Shown here: one piece after another, positions 17,769 to 25,842 of the stretch
How positions within the stretch are numbered: position 1 is the first letter of the stretch
Layout: the number at the start of each line of letters is the position of its first letter
DNA from: Verrucomicrobiaceae bacterium
GTDB lineage: Bacteria; Verrucomicrobiota; Verrucomicrobiia; Verrucomicrobiales; Verrucomicrobiaceae
DNA: 64,000 nucleotides
Reading direction: 5' to 3'
Assembly (NCBI GenBank): GCA_027489965.1
Contig: JAIXZA010000146.1
Coordinates: forward strand, 1-64,000
The notes under the pieces: generated by a model
What the model saw: only the letters and a program-made list of their open reading frames with translations
Databases searched by the model: none
Told to the model about the DNA's origin: nothing
Program-made: the position numbers and the translations under genes

Positions 17769-17813
17769 CAGGATTAACAAGAAGGCAGGATTAACAGGTC
17801 TGAAAAAATCCTG
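17769..17813. repeat. Intergenic CAGGATTAACA repeat with inverted copy
   Basis: CAGGATTAACA occurs at 17769-17779 and 17786-17796. AATCCTG at 17807-17813 is complementary to the first seven bases, so the unit can fold into a hairpin. It lies in the 248-bp gap downstream of dapA and upstream of the coiled-coil gene. The rest of the gap shows nothing codable. Confidence 0.5.
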
Positions 17814-17907
17814 TTCTGCCTGACAATCGAGTAAATTTTGCAATACAGCCCAGCTTCTAGGTTTAAAGCCTCATTCCACGGGTAAGCACTGCTTTGGTCC
17901 TCGGAGG

Positions 17908-18786
17908 TTAGATCAAGCCCAGGCTTTTCAGCGTGGCTTGAAGCTCAGCCGTCTTGGCGTCCTCCATGGGAACCAAGGGAAGGCGCAGCTCATTGCTGCA
18001 ATGTCCAGCCAGCGCCATCGCCGTTTTGATTGGGATGGGATTGGTGGAAAGCTTCAGGAAGGCGGCAAACAGCGGGTAATACTGCGAATGGATGCCCAGA
18101 GCACCTGTGTAGTCACCTTTGAGGGCAAGGTTCACCATGTCGCTGATTTGTTTTGGAATCAGGTTGGAGGCCACACTGACGACGCCGACGCCACCCACGG
18201 ACATGAAAGGAAGGGTGAGGCCATCGTCGCCAGACAGGATTTCAAAGTCGGAGGGCAGCAGCTGCTTCATCTGGCTGACGCGCTCAGGATTGCCGCCGGC
18301 TTCCTTGATGGCGCGGATGTTGGGGCAGGACTCCGCCAGGCGGACAATGACGTCGAGGCCGATCTCGATGCCACAGCGGCCAGGTATGCTGTAGAGCATG
18401 ATGGGGAGCTTGGTGTTATCGGCGACGGCCTTGAAATGCTGATAAAGACCTTCAGGGGAAGGTTTGTTGTAATAAGGCGCCACTTGCAGGGAAGCGGTGG
18501 CGCCTGCGGCCTCGGCTTCCTGGGTGAGCTCGATGGCTTCGCGGGTGCTGTTGGAGCCTGTGCCAGCCATGACCACACCACGGCCTTTGGCAAACTCGAC
18601 CGTCAATTGGACCACTCGCTCATGCTCGTCATAATCGAGAGTCGGGGACTCGCCCGTCGTGCCGCAGGGGACAACGCCGGTGACGCCGTTGTCGAACTGG
18701 AAATCGACGAGCTTTTTGAGTGCCTCTTCATCAAGTTGACCATTGATAAAAGGGGTGACGATGGCGGTGTGGGTTCCTGCGAACAT
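17908..18786 (-). CDS. dapA: 4-hydroxy-tetrahydrodipicolinate synthase
   Basis: A 292-residue TIM-barrel aldolase, the usual DapA length. It condenses pyruvate with aspartate semialdehyde at the head of the lysine/diaminopimelate pathway. Visible motifs: GTTGESPTL (residues 42-50), APYYNKPSPEGLYQHF with the catalytic Tyr near 133, YSIPGRCG with an Arg substrate contact, and the Schiff-base Lys in IKEAGG near 160. It is the last gene of the minus-strand trpA-dapF cluster and starts 15 bases after the DUF2442 stop. Confidence 0.95.
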   Translation of the reverse strand: MFAGTHTAIVTPFINGQLDEEALKKLVDFQFDNGVTGVVPCGTTGESPTLDYDEHERVVQLTVEFAKGRGVVMAGTGSNSTREAIELTQEAEAAGATASLQVAPYYNKPSPEGLYQHFKAVADNTKLPIMLYSIPGRCGIEIGLDVIVRLAESCPNIRAIKEAGGNPERVSQMKQLLPSDFEILSGDDGLTLPFMSVGGVGVVSVASNLIPKQISDMVNLALKGDYTGALGIHSQYYPLFAAFLKLSTNPIPIKTAMALAGHCSNELRLPLVPMEDAKTAELQATLKSLGLI

Positions 18787-18801
18787 AAGGGGAATGGAAG
18801 C

Positions 18802-19065
18802 TTAAGCTGTGGCTAAATGGCGTGAAGCGTTATTTGATAAGAGACTGTGCAAGTATTCCGGTGCAAAATCCGCACCGTTAGGCCACTCAATGGTTGAAGG
18901 ATTGACACTAAAATGTTGGAAGTAGTCGATGTCTCGAAGCGGCTCAAAAACGGGACCCGTTAATTCCTGCGCTAGATCTACTTGTCCGCAGGCACCGTCT
19001 GTGAACTCCAGGTATAAACGATACCCACCTAAATGAGTGGCTTTTGTGAGGTGGAGAAAATTCAT
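18802..19065 (-). CDS. DUF2442 protein (possible antitoxin-like partner)
   Basis: An 87-residue protein with the DUF2442 pattern: a short strand pair (THLGGYRLYLEFTDGACGQVD) then FEPLRDIDYFQHFSVNPST and IEWPNGADFAPEYLHSLL. DUF2442 proteins are often encoded beside DUF4160 proteins, and the pair has been proposed to be toxin-antitoxin-like. Proof of activity is limited. It starts two bases after the DUF4160 stop and lies inside the dapF-dapA interval. Confidence 0.85.
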   Translation of the reverse strand: MNFLHLTKATHLGGYRLYLEFTDGACGQVDLAQELTGPVFEPLRDIDYFQHFSVNPSTIEWPNGADFAPEYLHSLLSNNASRHLATA

Positions 19066-19067
19066 GG

Positions 19068-19325
19068 CTATTCCAGTGGAGGGATGCTGTTCAAGGTCTC
19101 ACGGTTTTCTGCTTTTTGCCAGTCGATAAGCAAGGCGTCCTGATACAGGCCATGCCATTCTATCACCGCAGCGAGGGCTCTTTTGGGGAAACGTCCCGTG
19201 ACGACTCCAGTTTCAATCTCAACGGTAACTTCAAATTCGCCGTAGTGAGCGTGAAAATGCGGCGGGGCATGATCACGATAGTGCATTCGAATAATGATCC
19301 CAAGAAACCGGCTAATTTCAGGCAT
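19068..19325 (-). CDS. DUF4160 protein
   Basis: An 85-residue protein with the DUF4160 signature: a start PEISRFLGIIIRMHYRDH, then APPHFHAHYGEFEVTVEIE and a C-terminal segment ALAAVIEWHGLYQDALLIDW. The family is small, basic to neutral and of unknown biochemical role. The His-rich HFHAHYG stretch is its most conserved part. It starts six bases after the dapF stop and is followed two bases later by DUF2442, so it is almost certainly co-transcribed with both. Confidence 0.88.
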   Translation of the reverse strand: MPEISRFLGIIIRMHYRDHAPPHFHAHYGEFEVTVEIETGVVTGRFPKRALAAVIEWHGLYQDALLIDWQKAENRETLNSIPPLE

Positions 19326-19331
19326 AAGGCA

Positions 19332-20144
19332 CTAGAGTTGGACAGTCCCCTGAAACACAAAATCCGCAGGGCCAAACAAAGTCACGTCAGTGTATTCATG
19401 CGGAGCGTACTCGGTGAAACCGATGCGGAGCGTGTCGCCACCTTTGACGAGCACGGAGATAGGGCTGGCAGCCCCCGTCAGTTCATGATGGATCAGGGCG
19501 CAGGCGACCATGCCGGTGCCGCAGGCAAGGGTTTCATCTTCCACACCACGCTCATAGGTGCGGATGGCGATGCTGTCGGCTGCGAGGACTTTGGCAAAGT
19601 TGGCGTTGGTGCCTTTGGGTTGAAAGGCCTCATGGTAGCGCAAAGCAGCGCCCCATTCGCGGACAGGCACGTTTTCCAGATCCTCGACAAAGACCACGGC
19701 ATGAGGAACCCCCGTATTGACGCTGTGGACGCTGAGGTTGGTTCCAGCCACGGGGAGGGTTTCGCCCAGTTTCAGACCCTGCGGAGCACTCATGTTGATG
19801 CGCACCTGACCTGCTTCAAATTCGGCAGAAATCATGCCTGCCAGAGTTTCGAAACGAATTTTGGACAGGGAATCCCCATGCAAATGATTGACGAAACGGC
19901 CAAAGCAGCGTGCGCCATTGCCGCACATTTCAGCTTCGCCGCCGTCAGCGTTGTAGTAGCGCATTTTGAAGTCACCACCGTCGGTGGCTGGTTCCACGCA
20001 GAGGAGTCCGTCCGCACCGATGCCACGATGGCGATCACAGAGTTTTTCGATCTGATCCTTGGTGAGGGCTAAAGAGAGATCACGGTTATACAGCATGACG
20101 AAGTCATTGCCAGCGCCATTCATTTTAGTGAAGTTCAGGGTCAT
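19332..20144 (-). CDS. dapF: Diaminopimelate epimerase
   Basis: A 270-residue enzyme that interconverts LL- and meso-diaminopimelate for peptidoglycan and lysine. The N-terminal FTKMNGAGNDFV is typical. The two catalytic cysteines are visible in MCGNGARCFGRFV near residue 73 and LACGTGMVACAL near residue 208. It starts 12 bases after the trpA stop and is followed by DUF4160. Length and motifs are normal. Confidence 0.96.
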   Translation of the reverse strand: MTLNFTKMNGAGNDFVMLYNRDLSLALTKDQIEKLCDRHRGIGADGLLCVEPATDGGDFKMRYYNADGGEAEMCGNGARCFGRFVNHLHGDSLSKIRFETLAGMISAEFEAGQVRINMSAPQGLKLGETLPVAGTNLSVHSVNTGVPHAVVFVEDLENVPVREWGAALRYHEAFQPKGTNANFAKVLAADSIAIRTYERGVEDETLACGTGMVACALIHHELTGAASPISVLVKGGDTLRIGFTEYAPHEYTDVTLFGPADFVFQGTVQL

Positions 20145-20156
20145 GGAAAGAGAGGG

Positions 20157-20972
20157 TTAAGGGAGAGCTTTGACAGCAGCGACAAGCGGTTTTACAAAGG
20201 CTTCGACTTGGGCGGCTAAGTCAGCGGCCGAGCCGTTTTTCTCGATGAGTTTGACGATGGCACTGCCGACGACCACGCCATCGGCCATGCTGGCGACTTG
20301 CGCAGCCTGCTCAGGATTTGAAACGCCGAAGCCGACACAGACCGGCACATCGGTCGCTGCGCGGATGACGGCCACTTGTTCAGCGATGCCTGTCGCCACT
20401 TCAACCTGAGCACCGGTGACGCCGAGACGAGAAACATAATAGATGAATCCTTCCGCGCACTTGGCGATGCTGGCGATGCGTTCGGGTGGCGAGGTCGGAG
20501 CGATGAGTTGGATGTGGCGCAGCTCAGGCGTCGGCTTCAGCTCAGGATTCTGGACAACTTCATCGGGCGGCAGGTCTAGTACCAGCACGCCATCTGCACC
20601 GGCAGCAGCTGCGTCGATATGGAAGCGCTCATAGCCGTAAGTATAGACTGGGTTTAGGTAAGTGAAGAGCACCAGTGGGATCTGAGATCGGGTGCGGAGC
20701 TGGCGGATCATTTCCAGCACCTTAGGCGTGGAGGCACCCGCTTTGAGGGCGCGGTCCGCTGCCATTTGATTGACCACCCCGTCGGCTAGCGGATCTGAGA
20801 AAGGCACGCCTAGCTCGACAATGTCCACTCCGGCGCGTTCCAGGCCAAGGACGATATCGATCGTCGCTTCTAAAGTAGGGTCACCTGCGGCCACGTAGGC
20901 GACAAAGGCACGCTTTCCGTTGGCGCGGAGATTGGCAAAATGGGCGTCGATTCGATTGGTTGGAGCGGACAT
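20157..20972 (-). CDS. trpA: Tryptophan synthase alpha subunit
   Basis: A 271-residue TIM barrel that cleaves indole-3-glycerol phosphate. The catalytic Glu is in VDIVELGVPFSDPLADGV (near 55), the Asp in GVLVLDLPPDE, and the phosphate loop in GFGVSNPEQAAQVA and DGVVVGSAIVK. The usual partner trpB is not in the window. It is the first gene of the minus-strand cluster and is divergent from the enolase-like gene. Confidence 0.96.
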   Translation of the reverse strand: MSAPTNRIDAHFANLRANGKRAFVAYVAAGDPTLEATIDIVLGLERAGVDIVELGVPFSDPLADGVVNQMAADRALKAGASTPKVLEMIRQLRTRSQIPLVLFTYLNPVYTYGYERFHIDAAAAGADGVLVLDLPPDEVVQNPELKPTPELRHIQLIAPTSPPERIASIAKCAEGFIYYVSRLGVTGAQVEVATGIAEQVAVIRAATDVPVCVGFGVSNPEQAAQVASMADGVVVGSAIVKLIEKNGSAADLAAQVEAFVKPLVAAVKALP

Positions 20973-21029
20973 GGAGGGTCGTCTATCTAGCGCGCTCTAG
21001 CCTGAGTGCAACCACGACGCGCATGGAGA

Positions 21030-22544
21030 ATGCCATCTTCCTTATTTGGAACCCTGTGTCCTTGCGGTGGGCTGCTGGCTGTGGATGCTCTGCCAGTGAC
21101 TTTTACTCTTCTCGATACTCAGTTTCATGTGCTGCCAATGCAGACGCGCTTTCCTTTTCAGTACGGGATCGCCAGCATGACTGCGCTGCCTCATCTCTTT
21201 GTGAGTGTGGATATGGTGGTCGATGGCGTCACCGTGCGAGGACTTGCCAGTGAAGGGCTGCCGCCAAAGTGGTTTACGAAAAATCCAGACACCCCTTTTG
21301 AACTTGATCTAGCCGAGATGCTGGCAGTGATTCAAAATGCTTCGCGCATTGCTGAAAATGCGGCTCAAATGCCTGTAACTTTCTTTGCCTGGTGGCAGGC
21401 GCTTTATGAAGAGCAGGCGCGCTGGGCCATGCTGCGTGCGCAGCCTTCTTTACTGGCAAATTTGGGCGTTAGCCTGCTGGAGCGTGCTGTTTTAGATGGG
21501 TTATGCAGGGCGGAAAACCGCCCGCTCCATTCATTGATGCGTGCGGATGCACTCCAAATTAATGTGGGTCAAATCCATCCTGAATTGCGGGGGATGAGCC
21601 TTGCTGAGGCTCTCCCAGATCAGCCCCTGGATCAAGTCGCTATCAGGCATACGGTGGGGCTTGCTGATCCATTGAGGTCCTCAGAGGCGGCGACTCTCGC
21701 GGATGGTTTGCCTGATACTCTCGAAGAGTCCATCTGCGCTTACGGACTCCGCTATTTTAAAATCAAGCTTTCTGGTCGGATCGATGTCGATCAGCCGCGT
21801 TTGCGTGAGATCACCACGGTGCTTTTAGAAAACTGCCAGGGCGGATTTAAAATCACTCTGGATGGCAATGAGCAGTTCACAAACCTGAGTAGCTTTCGGG
21901 AATTTTACGCGACTCTGTCGGCTGATGCCTCACTGGTACCGCTGATGGGTAATCTGCTCATGGTCGAGCAACCGCTGCACCGTGCTCATGCTCTGAAAGA
22001 CGAAATAGCGACCCAGTTAGCCTCTTGGCCTGACGCGCCTACGCTAATCATTGATGAATCTGAAGGCACTTTCGATGATCTTCCACGTGCCTTGGAACTT
22101 GGCTACAGCGGCACCAGTCATAAGAACTGCAAGGGTGTCGTTAAAAGCTTGATCAATGCGGCACTCCTGAAAAAACGAGCGTCTAGCATGGGTCGTCCAC
22201 TCATCCAGAGTGCTGAAGATTTAGCCAATATCGGTCCTGTCGCGCTGCTACAGGATCTGGCTGTGGTTGCTCTTCTCGGGATTCCGCATGTCGAGCGAAA
22301 TGGGCATCATTATTTCCGTGGACTCAGTCAGTATCCTGATGGTATTCAAAGCCAGGTGATGGCCGCTCACTCTGATCTTTACCGTCAGCATGAGTTCGGT
22401 TTCCCGACTCTGGATATCCGAGATGGGCTCTTGGATCTTCGTAGTGTGAATGCTGCGCCCTTTGGCTGCGGCATCGACTTGGATGTGACTCAGTTTCCGA
22501 CTCTGAAGGCCTGGATCATGGGCGGTGGGATGGCAATGCTTTGA
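21030..22544 (+). CDS. Enolase-superfamily protein (mandelate racemase/muconate-lactonizing-like)
   Basis: About 504 residues from the ATG at 21030; a GTG at 21006 is in frame upstream, so the start is uncertain. The barrel residues of the superfamily are recognisable: FKIKLSG with the Lys-x-Lys, then the three metal ligands in ITLDGNEQF, MVEQPLH and IIDESEGTFDD, and a late Lys in TSHKNCKG. These place it in the muconate-lactonizing or dipeptide-epimerase-like groups. The substrate is unknown. It is longer than a typical member, with an N-terminal extension and a long capping region. Confidence 0.75.
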   Translation: MPSSLFGTLCPCGGLLAVDALPVTFTLLDTQFHVLPMQTRFPFQYGIASMTALPHLFVSVDMVVDGVTVRGLASEGLPPKWFTKNPDTPFELDLAEMLAVIQNASRIAENAAQMPVTFFAWWQALYEEQARWAMLRAQPSLLANLGVSLLERAVLDGLCRAENRPLHSLMRADALQINVGQIHPELRGMSLAEALPDQPLDQVAIRHTVGLADPLRSSEAATLADGLPDTLEESICAYGLRYFKIKLSGRIDVDQPRLREITTVLLENCQGGFKITLDGNEQFTNLSSFREFYATLSADASLVPLMGNLLMVEQPLHRAHALKDEIATQLASWPDAPTLIIDESEGTFDDLPRALELGYSGTSHKNCKGVVKSLINAALLKKRASSMGRPLIQSAEDLANIGPVALLQDLAVVALLGIPHVERNGHHYFRGLSQYPDGIQSQVMAAHSDLYRQHEFGFPTLDIRDGLLDLRSVNAAPFGCGIDLDVTQFPTLKAWIMGGGMAML

Positions 22545-22574
22545 ATCTGTTAGCCAGCTTTAAAACCGGGTTGC

Positions 22575-22588
22575 CTACCGTTCGGTAG
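22575..22588. promoter_or_regulatory. Inverted repeat upstream of hicB
   Basis: CTACCG (22575-22580) and CGGTAG (22583-22588) are separated by TT, forming a 14-base palindrome 16 bases before the hicB ATG. HicB-type antitoxins commonly autoregulate, so this may be the operator. That role is inferred. Confidence 0.45.
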
Positions 22589-22603
22589 CTCTTATTGTGC
22601 CGC

Positions 22604-22831
22604 ATGGTCGAAGCAATCACCTTCATCGTAGAAAATTGTAGCGAAACTGGCGGCTACGTCGCACGCTGGGATGAACCGTTAGGGCGTGGCGGTATCACCA
22701 CGCAAGGAGATACTATTTCGGAATTGCAGGAGATGATCTCCGACGCTGTGCGCGGATTTTTTGAGCCTGATGAAATGCCTGATCAGGTTAAACTCCACTT
22801 TTCAAATGATCCGATTCTTCAAGTTGCTTAG
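22604..22831 (+). CDS. HicB-type antitoxin
   Basis: From the ATG at 22604 (MVEAITFIVENCSETGGYVA) the protein is 75 residues. An upstream TTG at 22595 is in frame but less likely. The pattern matches HicB antitoxins: a partial RNase-H-like fold (VARWDEPLGRGGITTQGDT), then an acidic helix (ELQEMISDAVRGFF). HicB binds and neutralises HicA. It is followed two bases later by the hicA-like gene, an antitoxin-first order. Confidence 0.8.
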   Translation: MVEAITFIVENCSETGGYVARWDEPLGRGGITTQGDTISELQEMISDAVRGFFEPDEMPDQVKLHFSNDPILQVA

Positions 22832-22833
22832 AA

Positions 22834-23049
22834 ATGAAAACTCCTCGGGACGTTAATGGTTCTGACGCTGTTCGTGCATTTCGGCGGCTGGGATATGAAA
22901 GTCTACGGCAGACAGGCTCCCATCATATCATGAGGAGGCTGCACCGCACGATTGTTGTTCCTCAGCATAAGCCGATCAAGCCCGGAACTCTTCGCGGAAT
23001 GCTGGATCAGGCGGGTGTCACTTTAGAGGAATTCATGGGAGAGCTATGA
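22834..23049 (+). CDS. HicA-type toxin (mRNA interferase, dsRBD-like)
   Basis: A 71-residue basic protein. The HicA/YcfA signature is present: RRLGYESLRQTGSHHIMRR, with the catalytic His in GSHHIM, then IVVPQHKPIKPGTLRGMLDQAGV. HicA toxins degrade mRNA. It is paired with the HicB-type antitoxin just upstream. The pair lies between the enolase-like gene and ligA. Confidence 0.85.
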   Translation: MKTPRDVNGSDAVRAFRRLGYESLRQTGSHHIMRRLHRTIVVPQHKPIKPGTLRGMLDQAGVTLEEFMGEL

Positions 23050-23098
23050 ATGACAAATTTTAAGTGCTTGAACACATTTTCTTGGCTATGAAGAGTGC

Positions 23099-25093
23099 AT
23101 GACTCACGCCGAAGCTGCTGCCCGCGCCGAATTTCTCCGCACTGAATTACACCGCCATAATCGCCTCTATTATTTGGAGGCAAGGCCGGTCATTTCAGAT
23201 AAGGATTTTGATCTTTTGCTGCGTGAGCTTCAGGGCATTGAAATCCAGTTTCCAGATCTACTCACGGCTGACTCCCCAACCCAACGTGTCGGAGGTGCAC
23301 CTATCGAGGGCTTTACGCAGATTCGACACACGGTGCCGATGATGAGTCTAGACAATACCTACTCTGAAGAGGATCTGGCCGCATTCTTTGCTCGTCTGCA
23401 AAAGGGTTTGGGGCGTGAAAAGATCGACTGTGTGATCGAGCCTAAAGTGGACGGTGTGGCCATCACCATCCGCTATGAAAATGGTGTGCTGAAGTATGGC
23501 GCTACTCGTGGCGACGGCCAGACTGGGGATGATGTCACGGTCAATCTCAAGACGATCAAATCATTACCGCTTCGTCTGCCCAAGGAGGGTCCTCAGACCT
23601 TTGAAGTGCGTGGGGAAGTCTTCATGTCGAAGGCGGTCTTTAATAAACTCAATCAGGAGCGTGAAGAGGCTGGTGAACAGCTTTTCGCCAATCCGCGAAA
23701 TACCACCACTGGCGCTCTGAAGCAGCTCGATTCAAAGATCACCGCCAAGCGGCCATTGGATTTGGTGTTTTATGGCATCGCCGATGCGACGGGTATTGAG
23801 GTGCAATCTCAAGCAGACATGTATGCGCTGCTGGATCATGCTGGACTGCGTAAGGCAGATCACATTTGGCGTGCTGATAATGCCGCTGATCTTATCGCAG
23901 CCATTCGTGATCTGGATGTGAAGCGTAAATCGCTGCCTTATGAGACGGATGGAGCGGTAATCAAAGTGAATCGTTTTGCAGATCAGCGTCATCTTGGCGT
24001 GACCAGTAAAGCTCCTCGCTGGGCGATTGCTTACAAGTATGCACCAGAGCAGGCTGAGACGACGATTTTAGCCATTGATATCCAAGTCGGTCGAACCGGG
24101 GCGCTGACTCCCGTGGCACGTCTGGAGCCAGTGCTTGTCAGTGGCAGTACCGTCAGTAATGCCACACTGCATAATTACGAGGAGATCGAGCGTAAAGACA
24201 TTCGCATCGGTGACCGAGTGATCATTGAAAAGGCAGGGGAAATCATCCCAGCTGTGGTCAGTGTGAAGACTGAGAAACGCACAGGAGCAGAACGATCTGT
24301 GGTGCCGCCGACACATTGCCCCATCTGTGGCACGGGAGTGCATCGAGATGAAGAGCAAGTTGTCATCCGCTGCCTGAACTCGCACTGCCCAGAGGTGGTG
24401 AAACGCCGGATTGAGCACTTTGTCAGTCGCGGAGCCATGGACATCAGCGGGCTGGGTGAGTCGGTCGTGGCGCAGTTGGTGGAGATTAAACTTGTGAAGG
24501 ATGTGGCGGATCTTTACACACTGAATGAGCTTCTATTAGCCAGATTGGAGCGCGTCGGCACAAAGAGCATCGACAACTACTTGAAAGCTGTCGAAGCTAG
24601 TAAAAAGCAGGACCCTTATCGACTGATTTTTGGCCTCGGGATCTTGCATGTCGGGGCTGGCGGAGCTCGCAAATTGCTGGAGCATTTTGGTAGTATTGAT
24701 GCCATCGCCGTAGCGACGGTTGAAGAGTTGACCCAGTGTCCTGATATCGGCAGCATCGTGGCACCGAGCATTCATGCATGGTTCCATGAGGAAGAAAACA
24801 TCGCATTGATCGAGCGTCTTCGTTTAGCCGGTTTGAACTTTATTCAGAACGTCGTCGAAGCTGCCAGCGACAAACTTGCAGGCACCTCATGGGTGATTAC
24901 GGGAACGCTCAGTGAAGATCGTGAAACCATCGCTGATACCATCCGCGCCAATGGCGGCAAAGTCAGCAGTGGCGTCAGTGGCAAAACCACTTATTTGCTG
25001 GCTGGTAACGATGCCGGTAGTAAGTTGGATAAGGCCACAAAGCTCGGTGTGAAGGTCCTCGCTGAGCCTGAGTTCAGAGCCATGCTGGCCTAA
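23099..25093 (+). CDS. ligA: NAD+-dependent DNA ligase
   Basis: A 664-residue ligase of normal bacterial length. The adenylation lysine is Lys116 in IEPKVDGVAI, followed by YGATRGDGQTGDDVT. OB-fold, zinc finger, HhH and BRCT parts follow. The zinc cysteines are in HCPICGTGVHR and RCLNSHCPE near residues 405-430, and the BRCT domain begins near 590 (LAGTSWVITGTLSEDRE). It seals nicks in replication and repair. The start ATG is at 23099. The stop overlaps the stop of the convergent HAD reading frame. Confidence 0.97.
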   Translation: MTHAEAAARAEFLRTELHRHNRLYYLEARPVISDKDFDLLLRELQGIEIQFPDLLTADSPTQRVGGAPIEGFTQIRHTVPMMSLDNTYSEEDLAAFFARLQKGLGREKIDCVIEPKVDGVAITIRYENGVLKYGATRGDGQTGDDVTVNLKTIKSLPLRLPKEGPQTFEVRGEVFMSKAVFNKLNQEREEAGEQLFANPRNTTTGALKQLDSKITAKRPLDLVFYGIADATGIEVQSQADMYALLDHAGLRKADHIWRADNAADLIAAIRDLDVKRKSLPYETDGAVIKVNRFADQRHLGVTSKAPRWAIAYKYAPEQAETTILAIDIQVGRTGALTPVARLEPVLVSGSTVSNATLHNYEEIERKDIRIGDRVIIEKAGEIIPAVVSVKTEKRTGAERSVVPPTHCPICGTGVHRDEEQVVIRCLNSHCPEVVKRRIEHFVSRGAMDISGLGESVVAQLVEIKLVKDVADLYTLNELLLARLERVGTKSIDNYLKAVEASKKQDPYRLIFGLGILHVGAGGARKLLEHFGSIDAIAVATVEELTQCPDIGSIVAPSIHAWFHEEENIALIERLRLAGLNFIQNVVEAASDKLAGTSWVITGTLSEDRETIADTIRANGGKVSSGVSGKTTYLLAGNDAGSKLDKATKLGVKVLAEPEFRAMLA

Positions 25094-25746
25094 ATCAGGT
25101 CTGCTAGTGACACATGAGCCAGTGACTCGACGCGCTTCCAAGCTCCCGTGAAATCGAGGTGTCGAGTCATCGGACCTGGAGCCACGATGCAGCGCATGCC
25201 TGCTGCCTGGGCTGCACGCAGTCCATTGAGGGAATCTTCAAAAATGACCACTTCTTCAGGCGCTACGCCTAGACTCTCGGCAGCATGAAGAAAGATCGAG
25301 GGGTCCGGTTTTACCTTGCCGGTATCATCCACGGTGGTGATGTGGTGAAAGTGATCTCGTAGGCTGAGCTGCTGCATCCAAGAATCAATCCATGTGCGTG
25401 GACTGCTGCTGGCGATGGCCGTTTTAAGTTCTAGTGCACTGGCCTCCTGTAGCCGATCAATCACGCCAGGAAGCGGGAAGAGCGTTTTCCGTAACTCGTT
25501 TTCAGCTTCTCTGCGCAGCACTTCATGGGCCTCCCAGTCAAAGCTTAGCTGAGTGAGTTGTTCCAGATCTTTCCGTGGATCATAGCTCGTGTTAAAGTCG
25601 GTGCCGACCACTTGGGCGTAACGCTCAAGTGGCAGATGATGACCCTAATCATCAAAGATTTTCTTCCAAGTGAAGTAACCGACGCTTTCGGTATCAACGA
25701 CAAGACCGTCGAAATCAAAAATGACTGCGCGAATGGGGGAATGCAT
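25090..25746 (-). pseudogene. HAD hydrolase interrupted by an in-frame amber codon
   Basis: Read on the minus strand from the ATG at 25744-25746, the frame gives MHSPIRAVIFDFDGLVVDT, then a TAG at 25647-25645 (codon 34), then continues in frame to 25090. The downstream part holds the other HAD motifs: SSSPRTW, KPDPSIFLHA and IFEDSLNGL. The intact frame would encode about 218 residues with no frameshift. A single base change at the TAG (for example to a Tyr codon in the FDD-GHHLP context) would restore it. Most likely a recent nonsense mutation or a sequencing error. The phosphatase would be beta-phosphoglucomutase-like. Confidence 0.78.
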
Positions 25747-25842
25747 GGGGGCGGAGTATGGAATGGCCAAGATCAATGAGCAAGATCAGAGGCATCTTTA
25801 TCCTTTGAAAAAACGGTCATACAGACGAAGAGATGCTTCTCT

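Noticed and set aside
17938..18816. 292-codon plus-strand frame opposite dapA
   Set aside because: It lies antisense to dapA, which has clear catalytic motifs. The frame is a codon-bias shadow with no recognisable domain.
19116..20072. 318-codon plus-strand frame opposite dapF and DUF4160
   Set aside because: It crosses two well-supported genes on the other strand and shows no domain pattern.
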